DNA of 64,000 nucleotides from Agrobacterium genomosp. 13 str. CFBP 6927. Lineage in GTDB: Bacteria; Pseudomonadota; Alphaproteobacteria; Rhizobiales; Rhizobiaceae. Where the stretch lies: assembly GCA_900012615.1 (NCBI GenBank), contig LT009756.1, forward strand, positions 159,850-223,849, written 5' to 3'. Below are positions 17,139 to 26,064 of the stretch, piece by piece. The position numbers were made by a program, and so were the translations under genes. Position 1 is the stretch's first letter, and every line of letters starts with the position of its first letter. The notes beneath the pieces are model-generated. The model had not been told where the DNA came from, ran no database searches, and saw only the letters and a program-made list of their open reading frames with translations.

Positions 17139-18029
17139 ATGAAATACGACGTCATCATCATTGGCGGCAGCTATGCCGGCCTCTCCGCCGCCTTGCAGCT
17201 TGGCCGCGCCAGAAAAAACATCCTGGTGGTGGATGCAGGCGAGCGAAGAAACCGCTTCGCCAGCCATTCCCACGGGTTTCTCGGACAGGATGGCAAGGCT
17301 CCGGGAGAAATCATCGCCGAGGCGCGCCATCAGATCGAGCGCTATCCGACGATAGATTGGTTACAGGGCAGGGTGACGAATGCCGCAGGGGTCTTTGACG
17401 ATTTCGTCGTTGAGATCGATGGCGACCGTCGCGAGAGGGCGGCCCGCCTCATCCTTGCCATGGGCGTTACCGACAAATTGCCTGATATAGTTGGGCTGAA
17501 AGAGCGCTGGGGCAGCACTGTCTTCCACTGCCCCTATTGCCATGGGTACGAACTGAACCAGGGCAAGATCGGCGTCATCGCGGCCTCGCCGCTCGCGATA
17601 CACCATGCGCTGATGCTGCCGGACTGGGGTGAGACGACCTTTTTTACCAATGGCGTCTTCGCGCCCGATGCCGAACAGGATGCACTGTTGTCGGCGCGGG
17701 GCGTGCGAGTGGAAAAGGACCGCATCAAGGAAATCGCAGGACATGCCGATGTCGTTCTCGCAGACGGACGCAGCATCGGATTGGCCGGCCTTTTCACTCA
17801 ACCGAGCTTGAAAATTCCCGCCGGCTGGATCGAAAAGCTCGGCTGCAGGGTGGAAGAGGGGCCGATGGGATCGAGCATCGTGACGGACGCTATGAAACAG
17901 ACCACGGCCCGCGGCGTCTTCGCCTGCGGCGATGTGGCAAGGCCCGCCGGCTCGGTCGCCCTTTCTGTAGGCGACGGCGCTATGGCAGGGACTGCGGCTC
18001 ACAGGTCGATCATGTTCCCGGAGATATGA
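17139..18029 (+). CDS. NAD(P)/FAD-dependent oxidoreductase, thioredoxin reductase-like
   Basis: 296 aa. The N-terminal FAD-binding motif IIGGSYAGLSAALQLGRA is clear, and there is a redox CxxC as CPYCHGYELNQGK (about residues 130-142) at the position of the thioredoxin reductase active site. The C-terminal FAD motif is GVFACGDVARPAGSVALSVGDGAMAG. The NADPH-binding GxGxxA motif is degenerate (IGVIAASPLAI), so the preferred electron donor is uncertain. Regulated with the divergent Rrf2 gene, which suggests an inducible role in redox or electrophile stress. Confidence 0.9.
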   Translation: MKYDVIIIGGSYAGLSAALQLGRARKNILVVDAGERRNRFASHSHGFLGQDGKAPGEIIAEARHQIERYPTIDWLQGRVTNAAGVFDDFVVEIDGDRRERAARLILAMGVTDKLPDIVGLKERWGSTVFHCPYCHGYELNQGKIGVIAASPLAIHHALMLPDWGETTFFTNGVFAPDAEQDALLSARGVRVEKDRIKEIAGHADVVLADGRSIGLAGLFTQPSLKIPAGWIEKLGCRVEEGPMGSSIVTDAMKQTTARGVFACGDVARPAGSVALSVGDGAMAGTAAHRSIMFPEI

Positions 18030-18049
18030 AGTAAAGGGAATTTATAAAA

Positions 18050-18074
18050 CTGGTGGCCTCTTAAAGGCCACCAG
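18050..18074. terminator. Perfect stem-loop between convergent genes
   Basis: CTGGTGGCCT and AGGCCACCAG pair exactly around a 5-nt loop. There is no U-run on either side, so it may act as an mRNA 3'-end stabiliser or factor-assisted terminator. Confidence 0.6.
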
Positions 18075-18092
18075 TACCGGCAAAAAGATCAA

Positions 18093-18320
18093 TCAGCCCT
18101 TCGGCGGATACGGGTCATTTCCATAGGAGTTACGCTCGCGAATACGACCGTTTTCTCCATGGATAAGCATTTCCGTTGCCTGATTTTGTGCGATTCCGCG
18201 GGCAATATCGATTGCTTCACGTTGGGTTTCCACCACCCTCGTTGCCCGTTCTGCGCCGGCACCTTTTACGGCCCAGCCATCGGGATGAGGAACAACGTGC
18301 TGATTGCGTTTATTCGTCAT
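18093..18320 (-). CDS. DUF2188 family small protein
   Basis: 75 aa, highly typical of DUF2188: QHVVPHPDGWAVKGAGAERA at the start, a central helix QREAIDIARGIAQNQ, then MLIHGENGRIRERNSYGNDP and a terminal PYPPKG. Members are widespread small soluble proteins of unknown function. It lies 15 bp after the small HTH-like gene and is probably co-transcribed with it. Confidence 0.9.
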   Translation of the reverse strand: MTNKRNQHVVPHPDGWAVKGAGAERATRVVETQREAIDIARGIAQNQATEMLIHGENGRIRERNSYGNDPYPPKG

Positions 18321-18335
18321 GTTCAGAACCTTTCG

Positions 18336-18533
18336 TCACGCGGAACGCCGGGAGAGGGCCGCTTCACGGCTGCCGACATATTTCCGCTCTTTAAGGACAT
18401 CATTAACGCGGCCCGGATTGACATCGAAACTCGCTGCAATCCGGTTCTGGAATTCACCCTTCCAGTGGCGAAGCCAAATCTGGATGGCGTCATCAAAAGT
18501 GAGCGTGTAGCTCGGCATATTGTCGTTGGTCAT
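18336..18533 (-). CDS. Small HTH-like protein
   Basis: 65 aa from the ATG at 18533, preceded by CAGGAGAATATA. The frame continues upstream, but no better start exists. A central segment, EFQNRIAASFDVNPGRVNDV, has the spacing of a helix-turn-helix (helix, Asp-Val-Asn turn, recognition helix). It could be a small DNA-binding protein made with the DUF2188 product. No closer family is recognised. Confidence 0.7.
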   Translation of the reverse strand: MTNDNMPSYTLTFDDAIQIWLRHWKGEFQNRIAASFDVNPGRVNDVLKERKYVGSREAALSRRSA

Positions 18534-19104
18534 TATATTCTCCTGACTACGACGGAATGCCCTCTTGAAACGGAGACCGGAAAATGCGATTCTGAAAGTG
18601 TTAAGTGCTTCAGATATCGGCATTCCCAGTTATTCCGTCCAACGGATTTGGGCTTGTCCGCTGACACCATGGGTCACATTTCAGGTCGGGTACCAGCCTT
18701 CCTGCTTTGTGGCCCTTTTTGTTACTGCCAACCGCGACGGTGCTCGTTGGTGCGGTCAGCTAGTGCAATTCTTTCCATGTGATTCTCCTTTGCAACAATA
18801 CTTGATCGGTACTTCCGTGGAGTCAATCCATTTACGGCGATAAATGCGTGATTTTTAAAAATTCAGACAAAAAAATCATGAGATTAATTTGTCTGTGTCA
18901 ATCTTTAATATACTGATAGACGTAAATTGTTCATAAAAAAATGATATTATACAATGTGTTATGATGTTTATGTCTGTCTGTTTTTGGATTTCTGTAGTCA
19001 TCATTGTTGTCTGAGTCAGCTTTCGTCCCAATGGATGGCGAGTCACTAGAGCCGTTGACGCGTTTGAGTGGCTCTGTAATAATAAGATAAATAGGAGTCG
19101 GAAG
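18534..19104. other. 571-bp gap with one 18-codon ORF and AT-rich promoter stretch
   Basis: On the minus strand a tiny ORF at 18778-18722 (MERIALADRTNEHRRGWQ) has a good ribosome site (AAAGGAGAATCAC) and could be a leader peptide or a relic. Upstream of it, TTGACT (minus, 18826-18821) is a possible -35. From about 18850 to 19020 the sequence is much richer in A/T than its surroundings and contains no gene I can support. Confidence 0.4.
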
Positions 19105-19659
19105 ATGACTGGTCAAAAATCTAAAGACGCGTTGCTTGGTTTTCTCGACTATCTCGCTCGCAAGGGACTCATGAACAAGACAACAGCCTCCTCAAGAAAG
19201 GCGGCCGTTAACAATGTTCTGGGGATTCTGGACAGCGAGGAGGCGAAAGATGTGTCCATGATTGATCTGGACGATGTGATGCGTCGTTTTCAGAACCTAA
19301 ATGGAATGAAATATACCGGCGACAGCTTGGCCACCTATAAGAGTAGGGTGAGGTCTGCTATCGATGATTTTCTTAGTTATGTTGAAAATCCGATGGCATT
19401 TAGGCCAAGCACAGGCAACGGTAGAAAAGCACGTGAGAATTCACGACCAGCCAATAGAGCGCAAAAAGAAAATACTACGCCGCTTGCTTCTTCACCGACA
19501 CTAAACACTCAAACACCGCCGCCGGTTGCCACGTTGATTTTGCCGATACCCGTTCGCGCTGATTTGACGGTTTATGTGCAGGGTATACCTCACGATTTAA
19601 CTCAATCAGAGGCGTCAAGGATAGCGAACGTGATACGTGCTATGGCAATTCTTGATTAG
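19105..19659 (+). CDS. Orphan protein with recombinase core-binding-like domain
   Basis: 184 aa, ribosome site AGGAGTCGGAAG. The first 95 residues (LLGFLDYLARKGLMNKTTAS ... DSLATYKSRVRSAIDDFLSY) have the helical pattern and wording of the SAM-like core-binding domain of tyrosine recombinases. No catalytic domain follows. Instead there is a polar linker (about 98-140) and a short C-terminal module, DLTVYVQGIPHDLTQSEASR. The gene is less GC-rich than its neighbours and sits behind an AT-rich leader. It may bind DNA, but the function is unknown. Confidence 0.7.
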   Translation: MTGQKSKDALLGFLDYLARKGLMNKTTASSRKAAVNNVLGILDSEEAKDVSMIDLDDVMRRFQNLNGMKYTGDSLATYKSRVRSAIDDFLSYVENPMAFRPSTGNGRKARENSRPANRAQKENTTPLASSPTLNTQTPPPVATLILPIPVRADLTVYVQGIPHDLTQSEASRIANVIRAMAILD

Positions 19660-19708
19660 TGTTAGCGGCGGATTTTCCGGTTACTTCTAGTAGGTGCAGG
19701 TTAAACTA

Positions 19709-19743
19709 GCGTAGCGCGCTGCCTGCTGTCGCGCCACGCTTTT
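19709..19743 (+). terminator. Terminator after orphan gene
   Basis: GCGTAGCGCG (19709-19718) pairs with CGCGCCACGC (19730-19739) with one mismatch, followed by TTTT. It lies 50 bp after the stop of the preceding gene. Confidence 0.7.
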
Positions 19744-19759
19744 GTAGCATTCAGATGCA

Positions 19760-21586
19760 TCACTCGTCGTTCATCTTCAGCGCAGCGATGAAGGCTTCCT
19801 GCGGAATTTCCACCTTGCCGAACTGGCGCATGCGCTTCTTGCCTTCCTTCTGCTTGTCCAGAAGCTTGCGTTTGCGCGTCGCGTCGCCGCCATAGCACTT
19901 CGCCGTCACGTCCTTGCGCAGCGCGCGTACGGTTTCGCGGGCGATGACCTTGCCGCCGATGGCCGCCTGGATCGGGATCTGGAACATGTGCGGCGGAATG
20001 AGTTCCTTCAGCTTTTCGCACATGCCGCGTCCGCGCCGGTCAGCCGCCGAGCGGTGCACCAGCATCGACAGCGCATCCACCGGATCGCCGTTGACGAGGA
20101 TCGACATCTTGACGAGATCGCCTTCGCGATAGTCGATGATGTTGTAGTCGAACGAGGCGTAACCCTTGGAGATGGATTTCAGCCGGTCGTAGAAATCGAA
20201 CACCACTTCGTTGAGCGGCAGTTCATAGGTGATCATCGCGCGGTTGCCGACATAGGTCAGCTCCGTCTGCAGGCCGCGCCGGTCCTGACAGAGTTTCAGG
20301 ATGCCGCCGAGATATTCGTCGGGCGTCAGGATCGTCGCCTTGATCCACGGCTCGCGGATTTCCTTGATCTTCACAACGTCAGGCATATCGGCCGGGTTGT
20401 GCAGTTCCTTCTCCGTGCCATCCGTCAGTGTCATTTCATAGACAACCGAAGGCGCCGTGGCGACGAGATCGAGATTGAACTCGCGCTCAAGGCGTTCCTG
20501 AATGATCTCGAGATGCAGCAGGCCGAGGAAGCCGCAGCGGAAACCGAAGCCGAGGGCGGCGGAGGATTCCATTTCGAAGGAGAAGGAGGCGTCGTTGAGA
20601 CGAAGCTTGCCCACCGCCGCGCGCAAATCTTCGAAGTCGGCCGCGTCGACCGGGAAGAGGCCGCAGAACACCACGGGCTGCGCCGGCTTGAAGCCGGGCA
20701 GGGCCTGCGCCGTCGGGCGCTTGTCGTCGGTGATGGTGTCGCCAACACGCGTATCGGCGACTTCCTTGATCGAGGCGGTGATGAAACCGATCTCGCCGGG
20801 GCCGAGGCTGTCGACATTGACCATCTTCGGCGTCAGCACGCCAACACGCTCGATGCCGTATTTCGCGCCGGAGCCCATCATGCGGATCTGCTGGCCCTTG
20901 CTCAGCACACCGTCGATGACGCGCACGAGAACCATGACGCCGAGATAGGTGTCGTACCAGCTGTCGACCAGCAGCGCCTTCAGCGGTCCGTTTTCGCCAA
21001 CCTCGCTTGTCGGCGGCGGCAGGCGGTTGACGATGGCTTCCAGAACATCGGGAATGCCAAGACCGGTCTTGGCCGAAATCATCACGGCGTCAGACGCATC
21101 GATGCCGATCACTTCTTCGATCTGCTCCTTGATGCGGTCGGGCTCGGCCGCCGGCAGGTCGATCTTGTTGAGTACGGTGACCAGCTCGTGATCATTGTCG
21201 ATCGCCTGATAGACGTTGGCGAGCGTCTGGGCTTCCACGCCCTGCGATGCGTCCACCACCAGCAGCGAACCTTCACAGGCCGAAAGCGAGCGGGACACTT
21301 CATAGGCGAAGTCGACGTGGCCGGGGGTGTCGATGAGGTTCAGCACATAGGTCTCGCCGTTATTCGCCTTGTAATGCAGGCGTACGGTCTGGGCCTTGAT
21401 GGTGATGCCGCGTTCGCGCTCGATATCCATCGAATCGAGAACCTGTTCCGACATGTCGCGTTCGGCAAGGCCGCCCGTCGACTGGATCAACCGGTCGGCC
21501 AGCGTCGATTTGCCATGATCGATGTGGGCAACGATCGAGAAGTTGCGGATATGGTCCAGGGGCGTGCGGGTCGAATTTGTGCTCAT
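19760..21586 (-). CDS. lepA: Elongation factor 4 (LepA)
   Basis: 608 aa, full length. Translational GTPase that back-translocates or rescues stalled ribosomes and affects initiation. The G-domain motifs are [14 protein letters not shown] (G1), the RGITIKAQT region (G2), DTPGHVDF (G3) and NKIDLP (G4). The LepA-specific C-terminal domain is present ([20 protein letters not shown], then [20 protein letters not shown]). A single-gene unit ending convergent with the orphan gene. Confidence 0.98.
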   Translation of the reverse strand: MSTNSTRTPLDHIRNFSIVAHIDHGKSTLADRLIQSTGGLAERDMSEQVLDSMDIERERGITIKAQTVRLHYKANNGETYVLNLIDTPGHVDFAYEVSRSLSACEGSLLVVDASQGVEAQTLANVYQAIDNDHELVTVLNKIDLPAAEPDRIKEQIEEVIGIDASDAVMISAKTGLGIPDVLEAIVNRLPPPTSEVGENGPLKALLVDSWYDTYLGVMVLVRVIDGVLSKGQQIRMMGSGAKYGIERVGVLTPKMVNVDSLGPGEIGFITASIKEVADTRVGDTITDDKRPTAQALPGFKPAQPVVFCGLFPVDAADFEDLRAAVGKLRLNDASFSFEMESSAALGFGFRCGFLGLLHLEIIQERLEREFNLDLVATAPSVVYEMTLTDGTEKELHNPADMPDVVKIKEIREPWIKATILTPDEYLGGILKLCQDRRGLQTELTYVGNRAMITYELPLNEVVFDFYDRLKSISKGYASFDYNIIDYREGDLVKMSILVNGDPVDALSMLVHRSAADRRGRGMCEKLKELIPPHMFQIPIQAAIGGKVIARETVRALRKDVTAKCYGGDATRKRKLLDKQKEGKKRMRQFGKVEIPQEAFIAALKMNDE

Positions 21587-21659
21587 GTCCCGCGCTATAG
21601 CAGGGGCTTGTCACACCGCAAAGCGGGAATTTGGTTAAAAGCCCTTTAAAATGGGCTTT

Positions 21660-22529
21660 TCAGATCGCAAATTGCTCCGGCCAGTCGCGGCGGGTGGCCA
21701 CCTGTCCTTCGGTGCGGAGCCTTGCGACAGCGGCAAGATCGATATCGGCAATCAGAAGCGTGCTCTGTGTCACCGCATCGCTTTCGCTTTCCGCGACGAT
21801 ACCGGATGCGGGCATGCCGTAGTCGGACGGCACGTAAAGGGCGGCGCGGCCACGATTCTCATCGACGGCGGGAGACCATGGGGCTTCCCCCGCCGTGGGG
21901 GCGGAAAGAACGGCATATTGATTTTCCAGCGCCCGTGCCTGCGCGCCGATCCGCACCCTGTAAGCGCCCGCCAGCGTGTCGGTGCAGCTGGGGGCGAGAA
22001 CGAGTTCGACGCCGAGTTCCGCCAGCCTGCGGCCCAGCATCGGAAACTCGTTGTCGTAACAGATGAGGATGCCGAGCCTGCCGATTGGCGTCTCGAAGGC
22101 TTTCAGGCCCTCGATGCCGGCATGAATGTTCCATTGCTCCCGCTCGAAACGGGTCATGATCTGCTTGTCCTGATAACCGATCAGCCCATCCGGGCCGAAC
22201 AGCCATGCGCGGTTGCGGAACTTGCCGTCGGGGTCCTTCACCGGCGCGCTGCCCGGCTGGAAGAGGATTTGATGTTGCCGCGCCAGCTCCTCGCAAAGCT
22301 CCACCCAGGAGGGGATCAGTCGTTGAAGTTCTTCTATGGAACGATGCAGATCGGCTCGGATATCGGGCGGCAATTGTCCTGTCAGCGTCATCGCCGAATA
22401 TTCCGGCAAAAGCAGCAGCTCGGCACCCTTTTCTTTCGCTTCTCGGACAATGGCGGAAAGATGTGCGGCGTAAGCCTCCCATGTCTCGATCAGTTCGATG
22501 GCATATTGGCTGGCGGCAACTCGGGTCAT
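21660..22529 (-). CDS. Carbon-nitrogen (nitrilase superfamily) hydrolase
   Basis: 289 aa from the ATG at 22529, which overlaps the stop of the upstream GNAT gene as ATGA. The catalytic Glu-Lys-Cys triad is readable: Glu in LLLLPEYSAM (about 47), Lys within the central segment, and Cys in LGILICYDNEFP (about 161). It should hydrolyse an amide or nitrile substrate, as do omega-amidases or N-carbamoyl amidases. Coupling to an acetyltransferase suggests a small two-step pathway; the substrate is not predictable. Confidence 0.88.
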   Translation of the reverse strand: MTRVAASQYAIELIETWEAYAAHLSAIVREAKEKGAELLLLPEYSAMTLTGQLPPDIRADLHRSIEELQRLIPSWVELCEELARQHQILFQPGSAPVKDPDGKFRNRAWLFGPDGLIGYQDKQIMTRFEREQWNIHAGIEGLKAFETPIGRLGILICYDNEFPMLGRRLAELGVELVLAPSCTDTLAGAYRVRIGAQARALENQYAVLSAPTAGEAPWSPAVDENRGRAALYVPSDYGMPASGIVAESESDAVTQSTLLIADIDLAAVARLRTEGQVATRRDWPEQFAI

Positions 22530-23140
22530 CTGTTTCCGTCTCCTGCAGCGATGTTCTTCATCCAGAAGGACAGGGGTTTCGGGCTCTCGGCGCTCTCGTC
22601 GAGGTCCTGCCATGTGAAGCTGGTGCGCAGTTCAGGGTGATGGCGATAGCCGCGCTTTTCCCAGAAGGCGTTCAGCGGAACGTAGTCCGCCGGCCGGCGT
22701 GGATGGTCTGCGGGCCGCTCCACCGCGCAGAAAGTGCACCGCTCGAAGCCGAGCCGTCTTGCATGCGCCTCTCGCTCCTCAAAGAAGCGCACGCCGACGC
22801 CAAGGCCGCGATAGCCGGGCAGCAGCACGCTTTCACCGAAGTAGAATATCCGGTCCGGATCGTAACCCGCTTTGACGAAGGGCGTCTTTACCTCTTCGGT
22901 CTCTGCCGCCATCGGCATGCCAGTCGACATGCCGACCACTTTGCCGTGATCGAGCGCCAGCACGAAAACCGCGCCGTCCGTATCGGCATAGGTCGCGAGA
23001 TAGTTGCGCTCATAGTCCAGCGAGCCATCATAGAGATAGGGAAAGGCGCGAAATACTTCGATCCGCAGCCGCGCCAGGTCATCGAAATAGGGGGCGGCGT
23101 CGATGCCGGAAAGAGACTTGATTTCGACGGTCATGGGCAT
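22526..23140 (-). CDS. GNAT family N-acetyltransferase
   Basis: About 204 aa from ATG 23140 (ATGs at 23158 and 23134 are also in frame; none has a strong ribosome site). It has the GNAT acetyl-CoA region FYFGESVLLPGYRGLGVGVR (Q/RxxGxG/A-type loop) and a C-terminal HPELRTSFTWQDLDE. It overlaps the following nitrilase-family gene by 4 bp, so the two are translationally coupled. This pairing of GNAT and nitrilase-type hydrolase recurs in rhizobia. Confidence 0.85.
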   Translation of the reverse strand: MPMTVEIKSLSGIDAAPYFDDLARLRIEVFRAFPYLYDGSLDYERNYLATYADTDGAVFVLALDHGKVVGMSTGMPMAAETEEVKTPFVKAGYDPDRIFYFGESVLLPGYRGLGVGVRFFEEREAHARRLGFERCTFCAVERPADHPRRPADYVPLNAFWEKRGYRHHPELRTSFTWQDLDESAESPKPLSFWMKNIAAGDGNR

Positions 23141-23207
23141 TTTCACTTTCGGTTGCACTGGTTATACCGTCATGGAAAACCCGCGCAAGCATTGAACGGA
23201 GAAGACG

Positions 23208-23609
23208 ATGACCGCCACAGAGACCATCCGCGCTTACTACGATGCCTTCAACCGTCAGGACATGGATGCCTTTCTGGCGCTTCTTCACGATGAGGTGGTG
23301 CACGACATCAATCAGGGCGAGCGCCAGACCGGCAAGGCCGCCTTCGCCTCCTTCATGGACCACATGAACCGCTGCTATAAGGAAAATCTCACCGACATGG
23401 TCATCATGGCGAGCGACGACGGCAAGCGTGCTTCCGCGGAATTCATCGTGAACGGCGAATATCTCGCAACCGATGAAGGTTTGCCCGAAGCCGATGGCCA
23501 GAAATACGTCCTGCCAGCCGGTGCCTTCTTTGATCTCAAGGACGGGAAAGTTAGTCGAGTAACGAACTACTATAATCTGAACGACTGGATTGCCCAGGTT
23601 GGCGCCTGA
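23208..23609 (+). CDS. SnoaL-like/NTF2-fold ketosteroid isomerase-related protein
   Basis: 133 aa, ribosome site GGAGAAGACG. It has the NTF2-like pattern ETIRAYYDAFNRQDMDAFLA, then DEVVHDINQGERQTGKAAFA and a C-terminal RVTNYYNLNDWIAQV. The fold forms a cone-shaped pocket; members include isomerases, hydrolases and non-enzymatic binders. It diverges from the GNAT/hydrolase pair and may share its promoter region. The substrate is unknown. Confidence 0.85.
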   Translation: MTATETIRAYYDAFNRQDMDAFLALLHDEVVHDINQGERQTGKAAFASFMDHMNRCYKENLTDMVIMASDDGKRASAEFIVNGEYLATDEGLPEADGQKYVLPAGAFFDLKDGKVSRVTNYYNLNDWIAQVGA

Positions 23610-23679
23610 GACACCCATTTTGCTGCCAAGCAACCGGCGGCAAACACGATGATCAATTTCCACTATCATGGATATTGAC

Positions 23680-23714
23680 TCCATCATATGAGAGTGCAAT
23701 TCTCATATGATGGA
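23680..23714. promoter_or_regulatory. Perfect 14-bp-arm palindrome over XRE-cupin start
   Basis: TCCATCATATGAGA (23680-23693), a 7-bp centre, then TCTCATATGATGGA (23701-23714) are exact inverted repeats. They cover the start codons at 23707 and 23710. A TTGACT -35 candidate lies at 23675-23680. A probable autoregulatory operator for the XRE-cupin protein. Confidence 0.8.
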
Positions 23715-24288
23715 AAACGAAGATCATATTCTTGAACGCTCTATCGGCGAGCGGATCAAAACATTGCGGGCTGAAAACGGCCTGACGCTGGACCGGCTTG
23801 CGTCCGAATCCGGCGTCAGCCGCGCCATGATTTCCCGGATCGAGCGCGGCGAGGCGAGCCCCACGGCCTCGCTGCTGGCCCGTATCTGCGCAGCCCTTGG
23901 CCTGTCGCTCTCCGGTTTCTTCGCCGAAAACGAAGAGGCTGTTTCCCCGCTCATGAAAAAGCGTGATCAGCAGCTCTGGAAAGATCCGGAGACCGGTTAT
24001 GTCCGCCGCACCATTTCCCCACCGCGCGTGGGATCCGATGTCGACATCGTTGAAGTCGAATTTCCGCCCGGCGCGCGCGTGGGTTTCCCACCGCATGCGG
24101 CGAGCCGGGGGATGACGCAATATGTCTGGCTTTTCGAAGGTGTGCTGGAAATGACGAGCGGCGGAGACGTTCACCGGCTGGAGCCCGGCGATTGCCTTTT
24201 CATGCCGGTTGGCGAGGGGCATGTTTTCCACAATCCTACCGAAAAACCCGCCCGTTATGCCGTCGTGCTGGATCAAAGACAGCGCTGA
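23707..24288 (+). CDS. XRE family regulator with C-terminal cupin
   Basis: 193 aa. The N-terminal HTH_3 domain (RIKTLRAENGLTLDRLASES, then GVSRAMISRIERGEASPTAS) is followed by a linker and a cupin fold (MTQYVWLFEGVLEMTSGGDV, then RLEPGDCLFMPVGEGHVFHN). This matches the HTH-cupin regulators that sense small ligands. There is no Shine-Dalgarno before either ATG, so translation may be leaderless. A GNAT gene follows after 20 bp and is likely its target along with itself. Confidence 0.9.
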   Translation: MMENEDHILERSIGERIKTLRAENGLTLDRLASESGVSRAMISRIERGEASPTASLLARICAALGLSLSGFFAENEEAVSPLMKKRDQQLWKDPETGYVRRTISPPRVGSDVDIVEVEFPPGARVGFPPHAASRGMTQYVWLFEGVLEMTSGGDVHRLEPGDCLFMPVGEGHVFHNPTEKPARYAVVLDQRQR

Positions 24289-24308
24289 TTTCCCCGACAG
24301 GAGTTAAT

Positions 24309-24827
24309 ATGACCACCATCCGTGTATTGAACGGACAAGAGACCATCGATGTCTTGCCCGAACTCTGTGAGGTTCTGGCTGCCTGCGTGAACGGCGGCGC
24401 CTCCGTCGGCTTCATGTTGCCCTTTTCGCCGCAGGATGCGCAGCCTTTCTGGCAGGCCGTTGCAGAAGCGGCAGGCGAGGGCAGCACCATTCACGTGGTG
24501 GTGGAGGTGGATGGCAGGGTGGTGGGCACCGTGCAGGTCGGCCTTGCCTCCAAACCCAACCAGCCGCATCGCGGCGATCTTATGAAGCTCCTCGTTCATC
24601 CGTCCGCGAGAGGCCTCGGGCTTGCCCGCAAACTCATGCAAAAGGTGGAAGAGGAGGCGGCAAAACGTGGTCGTACCCTTTTGGTGCTGGATACGGCCAC
24701 GGGCAGCGATGCCGAGGCGATTTATCCTCGTCTCGGCTGGGAGCGGGTCGGCGTCATCCCCGATTACGCCCTGTTTCCGGATGGACGCTTTTGCGGCACG
24801 ACCCTGTTTTACAAGCGGATCGGCTAG
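24309..24827 (+). CDS. GNAT family N-acetyltransferase
   Basis: 172 aa from the ATG at 24309, preceded by CAGGAGTTAAT. The acetyl-CoA-binding motif is clear: LMKLLVHPSARGLGLARKLM. This is followed by LLVLDTATGSDAEAIYPRLG and WERVGVIPDYALFPDG, as in the acetyltransferases related to phosphinothricin- and beta-lactam-resistance enzymes. The substrate is unknown. It is transcribed with the XRE-cupin regulator. Confidence 0.88.
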   Translation: MTTIRVLNGQETIDVLPELCEVLAACVNGGASVGFMLPFSPQDAQPFWQAVAEAAGEGSTIHVVVEVDGRVVGTVQVGLASKPNQPHRGDLMKLLVHPSARGLGLARKLMQKVEEEAAKRGRTLLVLDTATGSDAEAIYPRLGWERVGVIPDYALFPDGRFCGTTLFYKRIG

Positions 24828-24845
24828 GCCTCTCAGTCTGCCGCC

Positions 24846-25919
24846 TTACTGACCCGGCTTAAGCGTGCGGTTGAAGGCGGCAGCGATCATCGTCTCCAAT
24901 TGCGCGTGAATATCCGCACGGTCCCGTGGTCCGGCCGGTTCGCAGATCGGATCGCGCTCGCCGACGGATTTGAGAAAGGCGTCGGCATCCGGTTTGCATA
25001 GCGGCAGGAAGCTGAAATGATTGGCCTCGTCCACCTGCTGATATGTTGCGCCGGGCACTTCGTCCGCGAGTTTATCCGCAAGCACGGCGGGCGGAATTTT
25101 GCCCTTGCTGCCCAGATTGATGAAGGTCAGCGGAATATCGATCTGCTTCAGGCTATCAGGCTGAAAGGCGAGGGCCAGACCGGGATCGACCAGCACTGCG
25201 GAACGGATGCGGGGATCGCGGTTCTGCTGCTCGAAACGGGCCTTGTCGAGGGTCCCGAGATCGAGCTTCGGCACGTCGACCGCCTCGCCATTGAGATAAC
25301 CCCGGCCACCGGCGAACCATTGGCAATCCATCATCGTGGAATAGTCTTTGCAATAGCGCGCATAGGCATCGAGATCGGCGCGCGCACCCGAAATCTCCAT
25401 CGCCGTGCTGCCGCCGAGCGAAAAGCCGAGCACGCCGATCCTCTGCGCGTCGATCGCACTCGACCATTTGCCCTTTGCCGTTAGAACAGTGACAATCGTG
25501 GAGAGATCGTCCGTTCGCTCCCAGATTTTCGGTGTATCGGCGGGTGTGGAATCGCCGCTGGTGGTGCCGGGGTGGTTGGCTCCGGCGACAATGAAACCTT
25601 CGCTCGCAAGTTTCGCAGCGATCCATGCCATACCGGACACTCGTGAACCCGAGCCGTGGGACAGAAGCACAAGCGGCAGGCGCCCCGGTTTCACGGCGCC
25701 ATCCTTGACCATTGGCGTGCCCTGAAAAATCCGGTCATCGCCGGAAAGCGTCTGCGTGCCCTTTCCGTCGGATGGATACCAAACCGTGACGGCAAGGTCC
25801 TTGCCGCGTGCTGGCGAATGGATGGTGGTTTCGCTGACGCCGACAGCCTCGCCTGCAAGAACAGGCTGGGTGACGAGAGCGGAAAACAGGATGGTCGTGA
25901 TGGTGGTGACAGGGCGCAT
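24846..25919 (-). CDS. Secreted alpha/beta hydrolase (dienelactone hydrolase-like)
   Basis: 357 aa from the ATG at 25919, with a signal peptide ending near LAGEAVG. The fold is alpha/beta hydrolase of the PAF-acetylhydrolase/dienelactone type: LVLLSHGSGSRVSG forms the oxyanion loop, the nucleophile elbow is GVLGFSLGGSTAME (Ser), and a late Asp and His (VDEANHFSFLP) complete the triad. It should cleave an ester or lipid-like substrate in the periplasm. Divergent from an AraC-type regulator. Confidence 0.85.
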   Translation of the reverse strand: MRPVTTITTILFSALVTQPVLAGEAVGVSETTIHSPARGKDLAVTVWYPSDGKGTQTLSGDDRIFQGTPMVKDGAVKPGRLPLVLLSHGSGSRVSGMAWIAAKLASEGFIVAGANHPGTTSGDSTPADTPKIWERTDDLSTIVTVLTAKGKWSSAIDAQRIGVLGFSLGGSTAMEISGARADLDAYARYCKDYSTMMDCQWFAGGRGYLNGEAVDVPKLDLGTLDKARFEQQNRDPRIRSAVLVDPGLALAFQPDSLKQIDIPLTFINLGSKGKIPPAVLADKLADEVPGATYQQVDEANHFSFLPLCKPDADAFLKSVGERDPICEPAGPRDRADIHAQLETMIAAAFNRTLKPGQ

Positions 25920-26064
25920 GAAAACCTCGTGCAGTTGGAAAGAACGGGGTTCAATCTGCGCCGCCACATATTTTTTGCGTCCTTGATCGTGTTAAAGGTC
26001 GTCCCGAAACGCGATCTGGTCCATGAATTGGCGATGTAGGCCGTTGTTCCGGGGATATTCATTC

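Noticed and set aside
17139..18029. Bona fide thioredoxin reductase (trxB)
   Set aside because: The active site is CPYC rather than CATC and the NADPH motif is degenerate, so I list it only as a related flavoprotein.
19105..19659. A complete integrase or a mobile element boundary
   Set aside because: There is no Arg-His-Arg-Tyr catalytic domain, no flanking direct repeat and no tRNA at this place.
19988..21649. A 553-codon plus-strand reading frame antisense to lepA
   Set aside because: It is the high-GC shadow of lepA; its translation is rich in Arg/His/Gly with no recognisable domain, and lepA itself is unambiguous.
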